The notes beneath the pieces are model-generated. The model ran no database searches, was not told the origin of the DNA, and saw only the letters and a program-made list of their open reading frames with translations. From Uloborus plumipes (lineage: Eukaryota; Arthropoda; Arachnida; Araneae; Uloboridae): a DNA stretch of 64,000 nucleotides. The stretch is taken from positions 20,986 through 84,985 of the forward strand of contig JAXGGA010004739.1 of NCBI GenBank assembly GCA_038373865.1, read 5' to 3'. The stretch's first letter is position 1, and every line of letters begins with the position of its first letter. This document shows, piece after piece, positions 11,343 through 24,700 of this stretch. The position numbers and the translations under genes were made by a program.

Positions 11343-14300
11343 ATGGCTGATCCGGAGCAGTTTGATGGTGTGCTTTTAGCAATGGCTCAACAGCACGAGG
11401 GTGGTGTTCCCCAGGTACTGTGAAAAAATATATTGCTTTGTTAATTGAAATTAGTTGCCAAGTCCGACTTTTGTCAAAACTTTAAAAACTACTTTTGTTT
11501 TCTTGACGCATGTAAAGAATCAGTTTTATAGCTTTATTATTTGTTTTTTGACAGCTTCTGGAAACAATTTTTGGTTTTTTGCTGCGCAAGACCGATTTCT
11601 TTACTGGAGCCGCTCCCGGTGCTTGTGAAAAAGTGAGTATTTGTGTAAGTGAGCGTGTTGTTAGAGCTTTTTTGGTCGATCTGACAAATGAGCTAAAGGC
11701 TCTGTAACCAAAAGTATTTGATCTCAAGGAGAGCATTAAGCAAAATTTCATGAGCACATAGAAACGGAGATATGGAGACATGTGTATGATCAATATTAAT
11801 TTCTTCCTTATTTCTCTTTCATGCGTTATTGGAAATTTCTCTACATTCAATTTAAGTATGCATTTTTTTTTTTCAAAATATAATCTGAATCTTTCTCAGT
11901 AGGTATTTGATCGCAGAAACTCTAAAGAATAAAAAGGAAAAGATGTGAAGATAACTCTGACAAACGTAGATTTTGTTAAATAACACATTTATAATGTTTC
12001 GTTGAGTGATTTTTGACACTAATTTCAAATATATCAGAATTGTTCCATCACTCATATTTTTGTGTAAACCCTGGCTCTAATAAATTATTAAAACTAACCA
12101 AACTTTCATTGCTTGGTTGATTAAAGGTTCTGCTAGGTGACTATGGTGTGCGTTTAAAGGCAACTTTTAAATAAGTCAGGAATTAATGAGAAGTGCTGCT
12201 TTCATTCTCCATTTTCGTGGAGAATGAAAGGGGCACATCTCAAAATAGCTATTATGGGCATCGGCATTTACATCCTTTAAATTTTTTTGAAGTTCTTGTC
12301 GTGACTTATCCCACATATCGCTGTTTTATTTCAGAACGATATTAAATCAAATTTTAATTCCTAATGATTTGACGCTAGGTTACATAATTCTATTCTTCTT
12401 GTTCTAAAAAAAGGAACCCTTCATAAATTACTTGTGCAAAAACAATTTATACTTAATAACAAACAATTAAAACGAGTGTCATTTTAAAACAAATGAAAAT
12501 TATGGTTTTCTTAATTCGTTTAAAAAAGTACTATCCATAATTTGCACCAATGACGCTCGACGAACTCTGATTTTCAAAGATGTGCCCCTTTCAAACTCAA
12601 TTCTCCCTTCAAAATCGACAGAATGATAAGGGGGCAATTCCACGGTGTCGGACGTAAGAATTGTACGAAATTTGCTTTAAAAAACAATAAATTTTGGTGG
12701 TATACAATTTTGAAACTATCCAAAATATTTTTTTACATACTTTCCCATGCATGTAGAATTATTAACCATGAAAAGAATTTCTGATAAAACATTTTATTTA
12801 AACAAAAAATTTTCAATTTATGGTGTCGGACGTATGCGCTGAATCTGAAAAATGAGACTTGCAAAACTAAAATCTAAGATTCAGGTCAATGGCTTAATCT
12901 GTAATATTGTAACTACTTTTATGCCAAAGAACATTGATGAAAGATAAATAACACAGAAAAAAATTTTCAATTTCAGAAGTATTAAGACTTGAAATATGGA
13001 ATTTGGTATTGGTGTCGGACGTAAAATCTTGGTGTCGGACATAATATGTACAAAACTACATGGTGTCGGACGTAAATAAAAGTTTTAAATACCAAGTTAA
13101 ATTAATTTTATTTTTGTTCGAATATTGAATAATATGGTAACGGACACTATATGAGATATTTTTCAATATCACACTTTAAATATTTTCATTAAACGTAAAT
13201 TGTCCCTGACTTCTAATTGGGATAGGCAGAAATTTTTTTTAAATAATATTTTCTTTCAAACACAAAATTTTATTCTGCTTTTTTTTTTTTTTTTTGGCCA
13301 TTTAAAGTGACCTGCCCTATGCACCACAGAGACTTCATTCTCTTCATGATTTAATTGAGTAATGCATCCTGGGTATGGGACGAACTGACTCATACAGAAC
13401 GATAACCCAGTCATTCACTTTAAGATGTGAAATAAAATCCATATCTTCAAATTCATCGGATATATCACTGTAACAACATAAGTCATAAATGTTTTTGAAG
13501 AAGTTTCTGAAATTCAAATTTCATTGGTGGAAATCTCTTTTTGAATACTTGGAACTACATGGATTTTCTCCAAATATTGGAGCAAAGTTGCGGAACTCTA
13601 CATAATTTCTTCAGATGATTTGTAGTGTACATGCACGTCTTTAAATAATAACGAAGCCATAGATGCATACTCTCGTTATGCACTGATGAACAGCTTTCCT
13701 GCTTGTACATTCCTCCAGACAGTTCTTTTTATTGTACCACCTATGCCGCCGACAACCCCTTTCCCATGGAACGTTGCGAAAGAATCCCAGATTAATTTCA
13801 CATCGCACTTCTGTTCAAATAAATAATAGTTGCAAAATAAATATCTTTGTTAAATTCTGAACAGGGTCCATCTGAGAAATTTTGAATACTTGGGTAATTG
13901 GCTTTAAAATATAATCAAAAAGGTAATTTACTAATTTATGTACAGTGATTTTAGTGTGATCTAAAGTATCAGAAATTATGGCAAAACTTTAGCGATTTCT
14001 TTGAAAATCCATGCCTGAGCTGAAAAAACTATGGCTTAGACATATACCTAATGTGCGGATTAAATCTCATTTTGCTGTAAAATTGCAGCATTTTCAGAAA
14101 AATCAAGCTGCATTATTACAACATTTTCACCATTGACTTGATATTTTAACTGCTCAAAAGTCTTAGCTTGCTCTCATTTAACTTATGTGTGAAGGAAAAA
14201 ATTTCATTTCTGTTTTACCAGTTCCCCAAAAGCCTCTATAAGTATTAATTGTATTTTTGATGACATTTTATTATCACCTTTTCGCCACTGAAACTATTGT

Positions 14301-17300
14301 ATTGAGGTAGATTGGATTAACCTATTTCCTGATTTAGAAGAAATATTTGAAAGAAAGAACAACTATTAATAAAGACATTTTTAATGACTGCAGTGCAAAA
14401 AAATTGGATTACTACAGTCCCTCACCTCTTCTGTGGCAATTTAGAGTAATTCCGTAGCTAGAACAAGTACTGAATGAAAAAAAGTGTTGGTGTCGAGCAA
14501 GGCTCGAGAATCTTCAAATATTTACATGCTGTGCCAGGTAACACAATACATGCCCGAATTAATAGTTTTACATGCAGTTTTATTTTTGTTGTTTATTAAT
14601 AAAAACATTTGGATTTATCGCACAGCATTAATACGTTAACTGCAAAGTACAAAAAAATTTGTAGCATATGTAGCTGGGCTATAAACCAGTGTACCTGTCA
14701 ACTAGTTTTGATTTAACTGGCATCTCTCCAATGAGCGCCAATATATCCATACTGAATATCAATATACTACACAAATCCTAATCTGGACAAAAACAGCAAA
14801 TCTATCACCCTACAAGCCAACTCAAATTCAATTCCTGAGCTAAAATGACATACTATAAATTATCTCGTAGTTGGAGCAGTCAACATGTTAATCAGACAAA
14901 AAATTAAGTTAACAGCTTTATATCTGATAAAGAATTATTTTAATGTTAATATATGGTAATTTTTCAATAAAATACACAATAATAAAGTTTGGAAAGAAAT
15001 ATTTGATCAAAAAATTGCATGCCCAGTCGGGCATGTAAGGCAGGAGATTCATGCCCGATCAGAATTTTTACATGCCCCGGGCATGTCGGGCAGTATAATT
15101 TTCGAGCCCTGTGTCGGACATAATGCGGTGTCGGACGTAATTTTTTTCTTACGTCCGACACCATGAAAAAATAAAAATCTGTTGTTTTGAATTTTGATTG
15201 GATTGCACATTTTCAACAGTAATTGATATCCTTATTTGCAGGTAAAATGTTTTGTAAAATATTCCATCCAATTTTATACAGCACAAACATTTAGGTAATT
15301 TGGTGTCGGACGTAATTTTGTCAAAGTGCCTGTTATAAATAGGCTTCTTCAGGAAAAAAAAAAATAATTCAGGTTTAATTTTTTATTGTACATTTGTTCT
15401 ACAGTGTTGTGGCAAGAATCTGGAGCAGTTATAATTTGAAAAATATTGCAATTATAGTTTGAAATACTAAGTTCAACAAGTTATCAAAAATGAGTTGTGG
15501 CAGCATGTCCATTATACCTTTGTTTAAAGTCTTGTAACTCTGAAAAGATTAAACTCTTGTTATAATTTGTATTATTTTCTTATACTGCAACGCATAAGCT
15601 TTAAAATGATACCTAATTTGTGAGAAAAAAATGATTTTAAAAAATTGGTCATCAGTTTCCCATTTCTGTGGAATTGCCCAAGGGCATAAGTTGCTTTTTA
15701 GCTGCGACTGTTAACTCTAGAAAAAAAAGGGTCAGTTTCTCATGTAAGGTGTACTAAGGTATGCTTTTTTAAGATATTTCCAAAAAATGCATTTTTTGAG
15801 ATGTGCCCCTTTCATTCTGGATGTGCGATATGTTTTAAGTTATTTATTTTTCGTGTGTTTTCATATATCGCTTAATGAATAAAACTCATAATTGACAGTT
15901 AAAATAGTGTCATAAAAACGAGAAATGTAGAGATGGATAGTCAAGTTTGCTGTTACTGCAGTGGTGATATCATTGACAGTCTTCATGGCACCAATTTTTG
16001 TGATATACTGTGAACTCTCACTTATGCGCCGGCCCAAGGGACCAACAGAAAAAGGCGCATAAGTGAGAGAGACGTATAAGTGAACAAGCCTATTTAAAGG
16101 ACTAAAACTCAACATAGGTTCTAATGAGAGAATGAATAAGAATGTTTCTATAGACAAGGGACATATTACTACGGTTTGGCAATTACTGTAGCGTAACTAC
16201 AATGACAGATAGAAAACAAAATTGTAGCATACCTAATTACAAATTGTTCCCTTTTAAAACGATCCATAATAGGTAATTGTTTCTTTTCGAGCTCTAGTTG
16301 AAGCGGAAAAAATGTCTTTCGTGAGCAATAAAGGCGAAAGATTAAATAGGAAAGTGAAGAAAAATGCTTTTTTTTTACAGAAAATAGATTTTTTTTTAAC
16401 ATTTTAAGGAAACTTCGACGCATAAGTGAAATATTTATCTTTAGAGCGACGCATAAACAAATGATACTATCACTATTTTGTTATGGAATGTGCTGGGACC
16501 ATTCAAAATCGTTGTATAAGTGAAAAAGACGCATAAAAGAGGCGGTGTATAAGTGAGAGTTCATTGTATCTGAATTGAATCATTTTCTGTGTTTTTATAT
16601 TTGAATGCTAACATAAAAAATTTAAAAATTTTGACTGATTATTAAAATGAGCAGGTACTTGCATATTAACTCCACCGCAGCTACAGATTTGGCTGTTAAA
16701 ACAAATTTAGTGATTCATTTGGTAGGTTTTCTTGGAGATTGTTGTTTGCATGCGCATGCAGTTATTTAAACTGTTAAAAAAAAACAGCTAAATAAACCTT
16801 TAAATCTGTTTTAAGCGCCCAATCTAGCTGTAGTAAAGTTAGTATTTAAAGTACCGAAAAATGCTTCAGTATACTGTATTAGTTTGGCTCTAATAGCTAT
16901 AATTTTTATATCAAACAGATGAAACTTTCGTATTAACTCTGTCAAAGCTAAGCTGTACTATTGCATGATTGAAACACATTGCCTTTGGTATACCACTAGC
17001 ATATTCAGTCAAAATGAAGGAAACATATGGAGATTTGTACATTTTTTAGATAAAATTTAATACAACGCATGTCATGGAAATTTATTTCTGGCCTAAAATT
17101 AAACTAAACAGATTTTATTAACTGCTTGGGTTTTGGACAATGCTGTTTTCTCCCCTGGTGAACGGAATAGAAATGACAAGAAAAAAAAAGACTGGGCCTG
17201 TTCTACTATCTTGTTATATTAAATTAGGCCTTTTTAAAACCTTTGTAACACTAGTGCTGGATTTTAATACTTTAAACCAGCATTTCGACATATCATTGAC

Positions 17301-20300
17301 TCAAAGCTAAAACAACGCATTTTTGGAGGGCCGTGCCCTCTTTTGTCCAAGTAAATAAATTCTTTCTGATTAATGCTAGACATTTAAGAGGGATGTGCTT
17401 GATGTCAAATACCAAATGAAATAAGCAATAGCTAAGATTTTGATCATGATTTTAGAATCATGCATGTGAATATGCACATTTCTTTAGTCGAATGTTACAA
17501 AAAATGTGGGTTATGGAGAAAAAATGTTTACATATTTGAATTCAGTGCATCATTTTGCCCTAAGATCAGCTTTTTTCTCCATTTACAGGAGTCCCGTTGA
17601 CGCGCTATAGCGCGTAAAATAAGCGGATTTCAGGAAATGGACTCGATATTTGAAACTTAACGCGTCCTGCGGGATGCGCTAAAATTCGTCCCGTGGACAG
17701 ATTTATCAGTTAAAAAAGGGTAAAATTAAGGTGGTGCGGATTAGCTAGATGCTTTTTTCCCCAACGCGATCTATGACGACTTAGTTGTCCGTAATGTTGT
17801 TTATTTTATAGTCTGAATTTGTTATGTTGTTTATTTTACGTAGCCTAAATCTCCTTTTTTGCGATAAAGGCTTCGTAAAATAAACAACATTACATATTCA
17901 GGTTATCTCTTCTCTATCTCTACTAATAATAAAGCTGAAGGTGGGTCTTTCTTTCTGTCTGTCTTTCTGTCTGTTACGCGCGTAGCGCCAAAACCATTCG
18001 GTCGATTTTCATGCCACTTGGCACAAAATTAGTTTGTAGCATGTAGTTTTGCACCTCGAAGCGATTTTTTGAAAGTTCCATTTCGTTCTTTTTCTATTCG
18101 AATTCTTAGCGGAAATTCGATAAAATAGGGAAGAAATATTATATACACATTTTCAAGTCTTATGTCATTCGAAAGCTTGAAATTTTCTGCATAAAATGGA
18201 GTTTTTTCGAAGTTCCTACGATTATCAGGAGAGCTGTAATATTTGTTTTTAGAATCCCGGAATTCAAGGCTTACCTTCAGTAAAGCAAGCCAAACGATTC
18301 TAGAATGGTTGAGCCGAGAATAAAATTTGTTTGAAAATAGAGATGAAATGAATTATTTTATCAACTTTTCATGTTGTTACCATGGTTACGTGTTCATACT
18401 TATTTTTGTTTCGTTCTTTTTCCAGCGTTGCCAGTTGTAGTATTTTTTTGGTCCAAATAAGGAGCGTAGTATTTTTCTGGCAACCCTGTTTCCAATATAC
18501 TAATGACTTAATTAAAAGATTTGGCGGATTTCTTTTTCTTTCATTTTTATAGATTTCGCATTTCAGCAATATTGATTTTGGCAACGTTTGGAAATAGTAG
18601 TATTTTGTAGTATATTTTTTTAGAGGAGGCGTAATATTTTTGTTACAATTCTTTGGCAACCCTGTCTTTTTCCCGATGAAAATGGGCTTTGGGACAATGA
18701 CTGGCGCGTTTTCAAAAAGTCACCAACTGGCGCGTTTTGCGAAGTTGAAAGCTCTGAGAGAAACTACGCAAAATAGTCAGGGTTACCACGCTTGGCGCGC
18801 CTATCGCCCATTTAGCGAGAAAAGGGTACCTAATGCACAGATTAACCAAATATCGTATCAATTGCGATATTGCATCGTTCTTTTTAAAGTGCTTTATTTC
18901 GGAAAATGTATTGTTTTGGTTTTAAAGCTAGGAAAGAAAACTTTCTTCTTCTTTCAAACTTTGGTAAGATTTCTGTTGGTTTCTGTGAGCAACAAAATTG
19001 TTCTTATTTTCTCTTTTGGCTTATTTTTGTGCATCTGTAATTGGGGTTGCATTCGAATGTCCCCAAGGGGGGTGAAAATACTGATTTACCCCTTTTATGG
19101 GGTAAATCAGTATTTTCAATGCAGACAAAAGTGATATGAATTGGTGCGACCACTTGGCGATATGTCGCCAAGCTTTTGGTCGCCAAGTGTTTGACGCCAA
19201 TTTGGCGAAAAAAAATTTTTTTTTTGGTTCAATTTGGCGCTATTGGCGATATTTTGCGAAAATTCCACTGAATGATGTTAAAATCAGCGATATTTAGGAG
19301 ATTAATCATTGTAAAACATTTTTTTGCATTGTTTCGTAGCAAACTAGGGATACAAATGTTTGAATTGTTATCTTGCTCACTCCAAGCTCTATTTTAGCAC
19401 TTAAGGCATCTACTAAGCAATTTACACGTAAAATTAAGTAGTGTGGGGTCCATATCAGATTTTTATATCATACTTCAAGGCCGTATCCAGAGGGGGGGCC
19501 CGACGGGCCCGAGCACCCCCCCCCGAAACCCGAAATGTTTTATAATGTAAAACAGAAAAAAAAAGCTTTTTTTTAAATTACAAATGGCAAAAAAAGTTTT
19601 TTTTTTTTTTGTTTCTTTTAACTATTAAATGAGTAAAAATTTGAAGAAGTACAAGAGACAATTCAAATTTTCATTAGTTGCAAAACATACTTGAAAAAAA
19701 GACTCTCATTAGGACTTCCAGCTCTCTTTCCCAAATATATTCAGGCTCAAAGCAAGCTACTTGTCAGTTTGATCAGCGCCCCCCTCCCTCATAAAACTTA
19801 CAAAACTTACACCACTCAGATTTTTACCCCCAATCGCCGGACCCCTAGTTTCCGATTAGGCTGAGATTGCTTCTAGCCGCCCTGATTCAAATAAGAGGGT
19901 ACTTTGTTGGTCCCCATTTATAAACATTTGTAACCCTCGAAGGATTTTAATAGCTAAATATGTCTTCAATAAACAAGACCACACAAAAACGAATACGTTC
20001 ACAGACCCTCTACTTTGTTGGACGCTCACCAATCTTAGACAAAAGTTACTTTAAAAAAATTCCATTTACAATTGCTTAAAAACCTTGAAAACTTTGTTAA
20101 ATATAGCTGTAAACCTTGAATTTTAAAGTTTCTAACACAAATAGGGGGGGGGGGGAAGGGAGGTGGGCATCAAGTTGCGCGAAACTCAACTCCTTGATTA
20201 AAAAAATATTCTGCGTATTGCAAAAATCATATTCCAGCATTTTTTGTAGCATATTTTCAAAAATAATTTTTTGTGACTCACATGTTTCATTTCTGACTAT

Positions 20301-21674
20301 TCATTAAATACCTAATTCAGTATTTTAGAAGTTACTTCGTAATTGATTCCTTTATTAATATGTTAAGCACGAGAAAACATATTACCCTTCCTGTATTCTT
20401 TTTCGTATTTTTATTCTTTAAAAGATGTGTTTTTCAAAGTTTTAACAATTTCGTAAGACTGTCCAATCAACTTTTAAAACGTCAGAAACTAAAAAGTGCA
20501 ATTGAAATGCTTTAAAGAATTTTAACTGTTCTAGAGTCTTTGAAAATCATTAAATACCTTTTTGAAACTCCTTTAAAAGTGCTTCAATCCTATTTCTTAT
20601 CAAGTAATTAAACTATGAATTAACTAAATGGCCAGAATGTTACTCTGTCGTTAATTATTTTTTAAATCTCTACACTTTTCTTTTAAAGAATTTTATGTAT
20701 TTTATACTATTGGTTATTTTATGTTACTAAGTGCTGTTTCTGTAGGTGAGTTGGGGAACTGATCAAAAACTACTATATAACTATAGTGAAAACTCATGTA
20801 AGCAAGAGCTAATGTGTTAATCTTTTCTCCTCCCTTGTCCTTCCTCTCTGCCACTTAATATTAATCGTTTGTTAAACTAAACATTTTTTTATGCTTTGAT
20901 TAATTTTAGTTTGCAAAAGAATGCAGAAAATTTATGAGATTGTTGTTTGCCTACTTTTCCAACATGTTTTTGAAGTCCCAATTGCCCCATATAAGGCCTC
21001 AAAATGCAGAATTTTAAAACCTTTTTTCAAAAATTTACCCGGGGGAGAAACCCCCGGACCCCCTAAAATTACAGATATTCTACCCCACTTAAAAAAGTCC
21101 TCATTGCGTATCTCTCTTGATACTCCTACCCCTAATAAGGGTCAGTTCTAGAACAATAAAGAAAAAAGAAGAAAGAAATGAGAGGAAAAAAAAAAAACAA
21201 AACACACACACCAAACATCGCGGGGGGGGGGGGGGCAGCTAGAAATTACTCATAACACACACAAAAATGTATGTGTGTTTGGGCAATGTGCGGAACTGGG
21301 CCCCTCCCGAAATTTTTTTCTGGATACGGCCTTGTCATACTTTGAAGGAATTATAGTTGAATTATAACTAAAATAGATCATTTTTTCTGCTATATCAATT
21401 ATTTTACAAATGAACTTTTAATTTTATACCACGGGCAAAACCGTGCGGGTACCGCTAGTGTAAAATAAATAACATTTCAGACAACGAAGGCAGTTGCCAT
21501 CGTCATTTGCACCGCACTACGTTTGCGCCTGTCTTAATTCACCCATTGTCAAAAAGTAATTAGCGTACTATAATAAATATTTCAAAAATAAATCTTTACA
21601 TTTTACAATGATTTTGACTATCGATTAAAAATTATTACTTCACATTCATTTAATTGCTAAGTTTTTCCTTTTTC

Positions 21675-21705
<31 letters not shown>

Positions 21706-24700
21706 GTAGAGTGCGGAACCCACTTTTTCAAAAATGGTGGGTCCTCGGGACCCAGCTTTGTGAGCACCCGACGGGAGCCCTGATTTAACAGTTAAAATGT
21801 TTTTCTTTTTTTTAACTAGTGTAATCAAATTTGCTGATTGCCAAACAGTCAGAAAAAGATAATTGGCTATTTAATAAGTAGTGAACCCCCCTAGAAAATT
21901 TCAGTTAGCTTCAACCATCGATTTTTAGGAATACAAATTAAACCGTAGCTATACTTAAAATTTAAAAGCATCAAAAGAATAATATTTTTGTTGAATGAAA
22001 AAGGAGAACTTCTAAAATCAAATTGCAATCATGATGTTTGCAACTAAATAACATGATTAACAACTGACAAACAATGAGAGCAATAACTGGAGAAGGCAGG
22101 ATTTAAAAAAAAAATATATCTCAATATTCCTCAAAAGTTACAGAAATCCATTTTGTAACCTACTATTTTGTTTTTTTATAATGTGCATTTTTTTTTTAAA
22201 TCTTGAAGTAATCATAATCTAATGCTAATTATAATATTCCCAACTGAATGAACTCCACATAGTAATCAGTAAATAGGGACCAATTAACAGTCAGTTAATA
22301 AGTGCATCCTTATTTACCAATCATATTACAATAACACTATAAAATTGCACCTTGGTATGCAATATCTTTTTTATTTATGTTTAATTTATTTGAATTCTTA
22401 TCTCTTATTTTTTTATTTCTCAATATGAACTGTTTCAACTGTTGATTAATGTTTTAAAATTTTTAATTCTAAAAAATTCGCAGTTGCTACTGGATAAATT
22501 TAGAAAGTTTGAGAAATTAGCGGACAATGAACGGAGGAAAAAAGATCAAGAAAAAGAAGAGGCTGAAAAAAGAAGGAAGGAAAGAATTGCTCGTCGACAA
22601 AAAGAAGAACAAGATCAGATGGAGATGGACAACTCTAATCGAGTAACGGAGTTGACTGATGAGGAGGCAGAAAAACTCCAAAAGGAAATTGATGAAGTAT
22701 GTACTGGAAATACAATTCAAACCAGTAATTTCTTATCTTATGCATTTTAATTTTTACTCTTATATTTGTAAATGAAGAAGTTTTCTTCAAACCTTCTCCT
22801 CAAAGCTCAGAAATTTTCCCTTTTTTTAACGAGAAAAAGACTAAAATTAACCTTTTGGATCCGGGTTGTTTTTTTGGAAATTTTTCTTTCGACCCAGGTA
22901 GTACGGCAGGTGAACCACAGATTTCTTTTCCATTGAAAAGAGAAGGTAAACACTGTCGTACCAGACATATGAAAACTTAAAAAAATCCCCGGATCCAAAG
23001 GGTTCGAGTGAAAATTTCAACTTTATCCTCTAAAGAAAAAGACTTATGGTACAACATGTGTACCGCCCGATTTCTAAAGGTTAACTATACATGTGAGTAA
23101 AAAATGTTCTGATATTTAGCCATATACCCATATTTTGCTAAAAGTATTTTTCTTGCTATGCCATTGTTAATGAAATTTACTGTTTTGTCTGTGCTGTGTC
23201 AACAGAGCAATAGTTTTCTGTCTAGTTTTCACTACTAAATGTTGTCCGCAGTGAATGCAGAAATAAAAAGGGAAAATGTCCAATAAACCTATTTGCCAAC
23301 CATGGAAAATGTTCCATCTACGTATAGCAAATTCTGAATTGACCTTAGTATGTTTTAATTTCTTTAATGAAAAACATTTCTTCAATTAATATGTCTTCCT
23401 TCCAAAGTCAAATGCAGACCAGTAAAATATGTGATATCACTCAAAATGATTAATTTCATCCCAAATTTTTTCTTTTTAAATTTCTAGTTGATTTTTTTCC
23501 CTTGGTCTTTTCTTCAGTACGTCTTCTTGATTATGTTAGAATTACTTAACACAGAATACTTTTTATCATATTTTATGCTTGTGTTGCTGCTTGAGAAGTC
23601 AAGGTATCAGTAATTTTTCTCTACCCTCTATTTTACTTTCATGTAAAATGAAGGGTAGTCTATCATGCCCAGAAAACATGCAAGCGTTTTTACAACTTTG
23701 TTAGATACCAATTTTTTGTTATTGTATGGCATTCATGTAAAATAGTTGAAGAAAATACTTTTTGTACTTTGACTATTCAATTATCATGAAAATTAATTAA
23801 AATAATCAATTTATATTTTAAAAATTCATCACATTAATGAAAATGTTTTCAAAATACCTTTTTTTTTTCATTTGTATTAACTTAAAGTGAAACTTTTTAA
23901 TTTTGAAAGGAAGAAAAGAAACTTTTCATTTCATTTGTTATTAATTTTTAAATTGGAATTTTTGTTTTTGACTTGTATTTTTCAGAAAGCCAAGAATAAA
24001 CAAAAAGAATCGGGAGAATCAGCAATAGAAGAAAATGGTGGAGATCAAATTGATGTCAGCAAAGATAAGGTAAGATATATTTTTATTTTTTATGTAACTT
24101 ATTCGGCATTTATACAAGCACTTGTACTATTCACTTGCAATAGGTTCTATGTAAAGTCCAGGAATCAATACTTAGCATTCCAAAATTAGTCTTCACTATT
24201 ACCGTGCATCCTTCTGTCTTTTTGATGCATCTGAAATTTTGGAAGTATAATGGTATCTGTCATGGCTATGTTTTCCATGACAAACATCAGGAGCAAGAAA
24301 TTTAATGGATTTTTTCAAAGTGAATTTCAGCTTTACCAATGTAAAACTTGATCTTGTTTAATACAAAAACTTTAAATGTTGATACTGTGAACTCCCAATT
24401 AGTTGCAGCAAACATGACACGGTAACCATTAATGTAACATTTGATGTTAAACACACAGAGAAACTTTATTTTAAGTATATTGTTATTAAAATTAATGTTA
24501 AGAATGTTTTTAATTGATAAAACTGTTTCTTCATAAAAATGTTTTACTTCTTTTTTTTTAAGTCTGATCTTGAAGAAGAAGATGAGGAAGATAAGAATAA
24601 ACTTAAACCAAATGCTGGAAATGGTTGTGATCTACCAAACTATAGGTGGACACAAAGTTTAAATGAAATTGAGGTTTGTCTTTTATTTAAATCCCTTTTG

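Larger units (their letters stand above)
12632..15679 (-). mobile_element. 3.05-kb DNA transposon with GGGCAATTCCAC ends and GGTGTCGGACGTAA repeats
   Basis: Terminal inverted repeats GGGCAATTCCAC at 12632 and GTGGAATTGCCC ending at 15679, flanked by AAGG on both sides (a possible 4-bp target duplication). The word GGTGTCGGACGTAA, or a one- or two-base variant, occurs at 12644, 12822, 13011, 13031, 13062, 15112 (partial), 15127 and 15302, plus one inverted copy at 15149-15162. It clusters toward both ends, as expected for transposase-binding repeats. A decayed protein-coding region lies on the minus strand inside. I cannot place it in a named superfamily. Confidence 0.7.
12221..15818. mobile_element. 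Outer inverted-repeat element hosting a nested 3-kb transposon
   Basis: A perfect 25-bp inverted repeat, beginning AGAATGAAAGGGGCACATCT at 12221 and mirrored to 15818, brackets this block. A third partial copy (GATGTGCCCCTTTC) lies at 12580 in reverse orientation. A small palindrome, CATTCTCC...GGAGAATG, sits at 12203-12226. The simplest reading is an old foldback-type element into which the 12632-15679 transposon jumped. Outer target duplications were not identified. Confidence 0.6.
17586..21782. mobile_element. Outer hAT-like element containing a Helitron and a second hAT
   Basis: The left end CAGGAGTCCCGTTGACGCGC and the right end (reverse strand) CAGGGCTCCCGTCGGGTGC are similar, and both abut ATTTA (17581-17585 and 21783-21787), a possible 5-bp target duplication. 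Just inside the Helitron borders, 17.7-17.9 kb and 21.46-21.54 kb carry inverted matching blocks (AATGTTGTTTATTTTA, GGTGGTGCGGATT against GGTGCAAATGACG). This suggests that one foldback element was split by the Helitron. The exact outer border is uncertain. Confidence 0.45.

Noticed and set aside
18640..19134. 164-codon open frame
   Set aside because: It lies inside the Helitron, has no recognisable domain, and the related fragment at 40540-40720 is not open in the same way.
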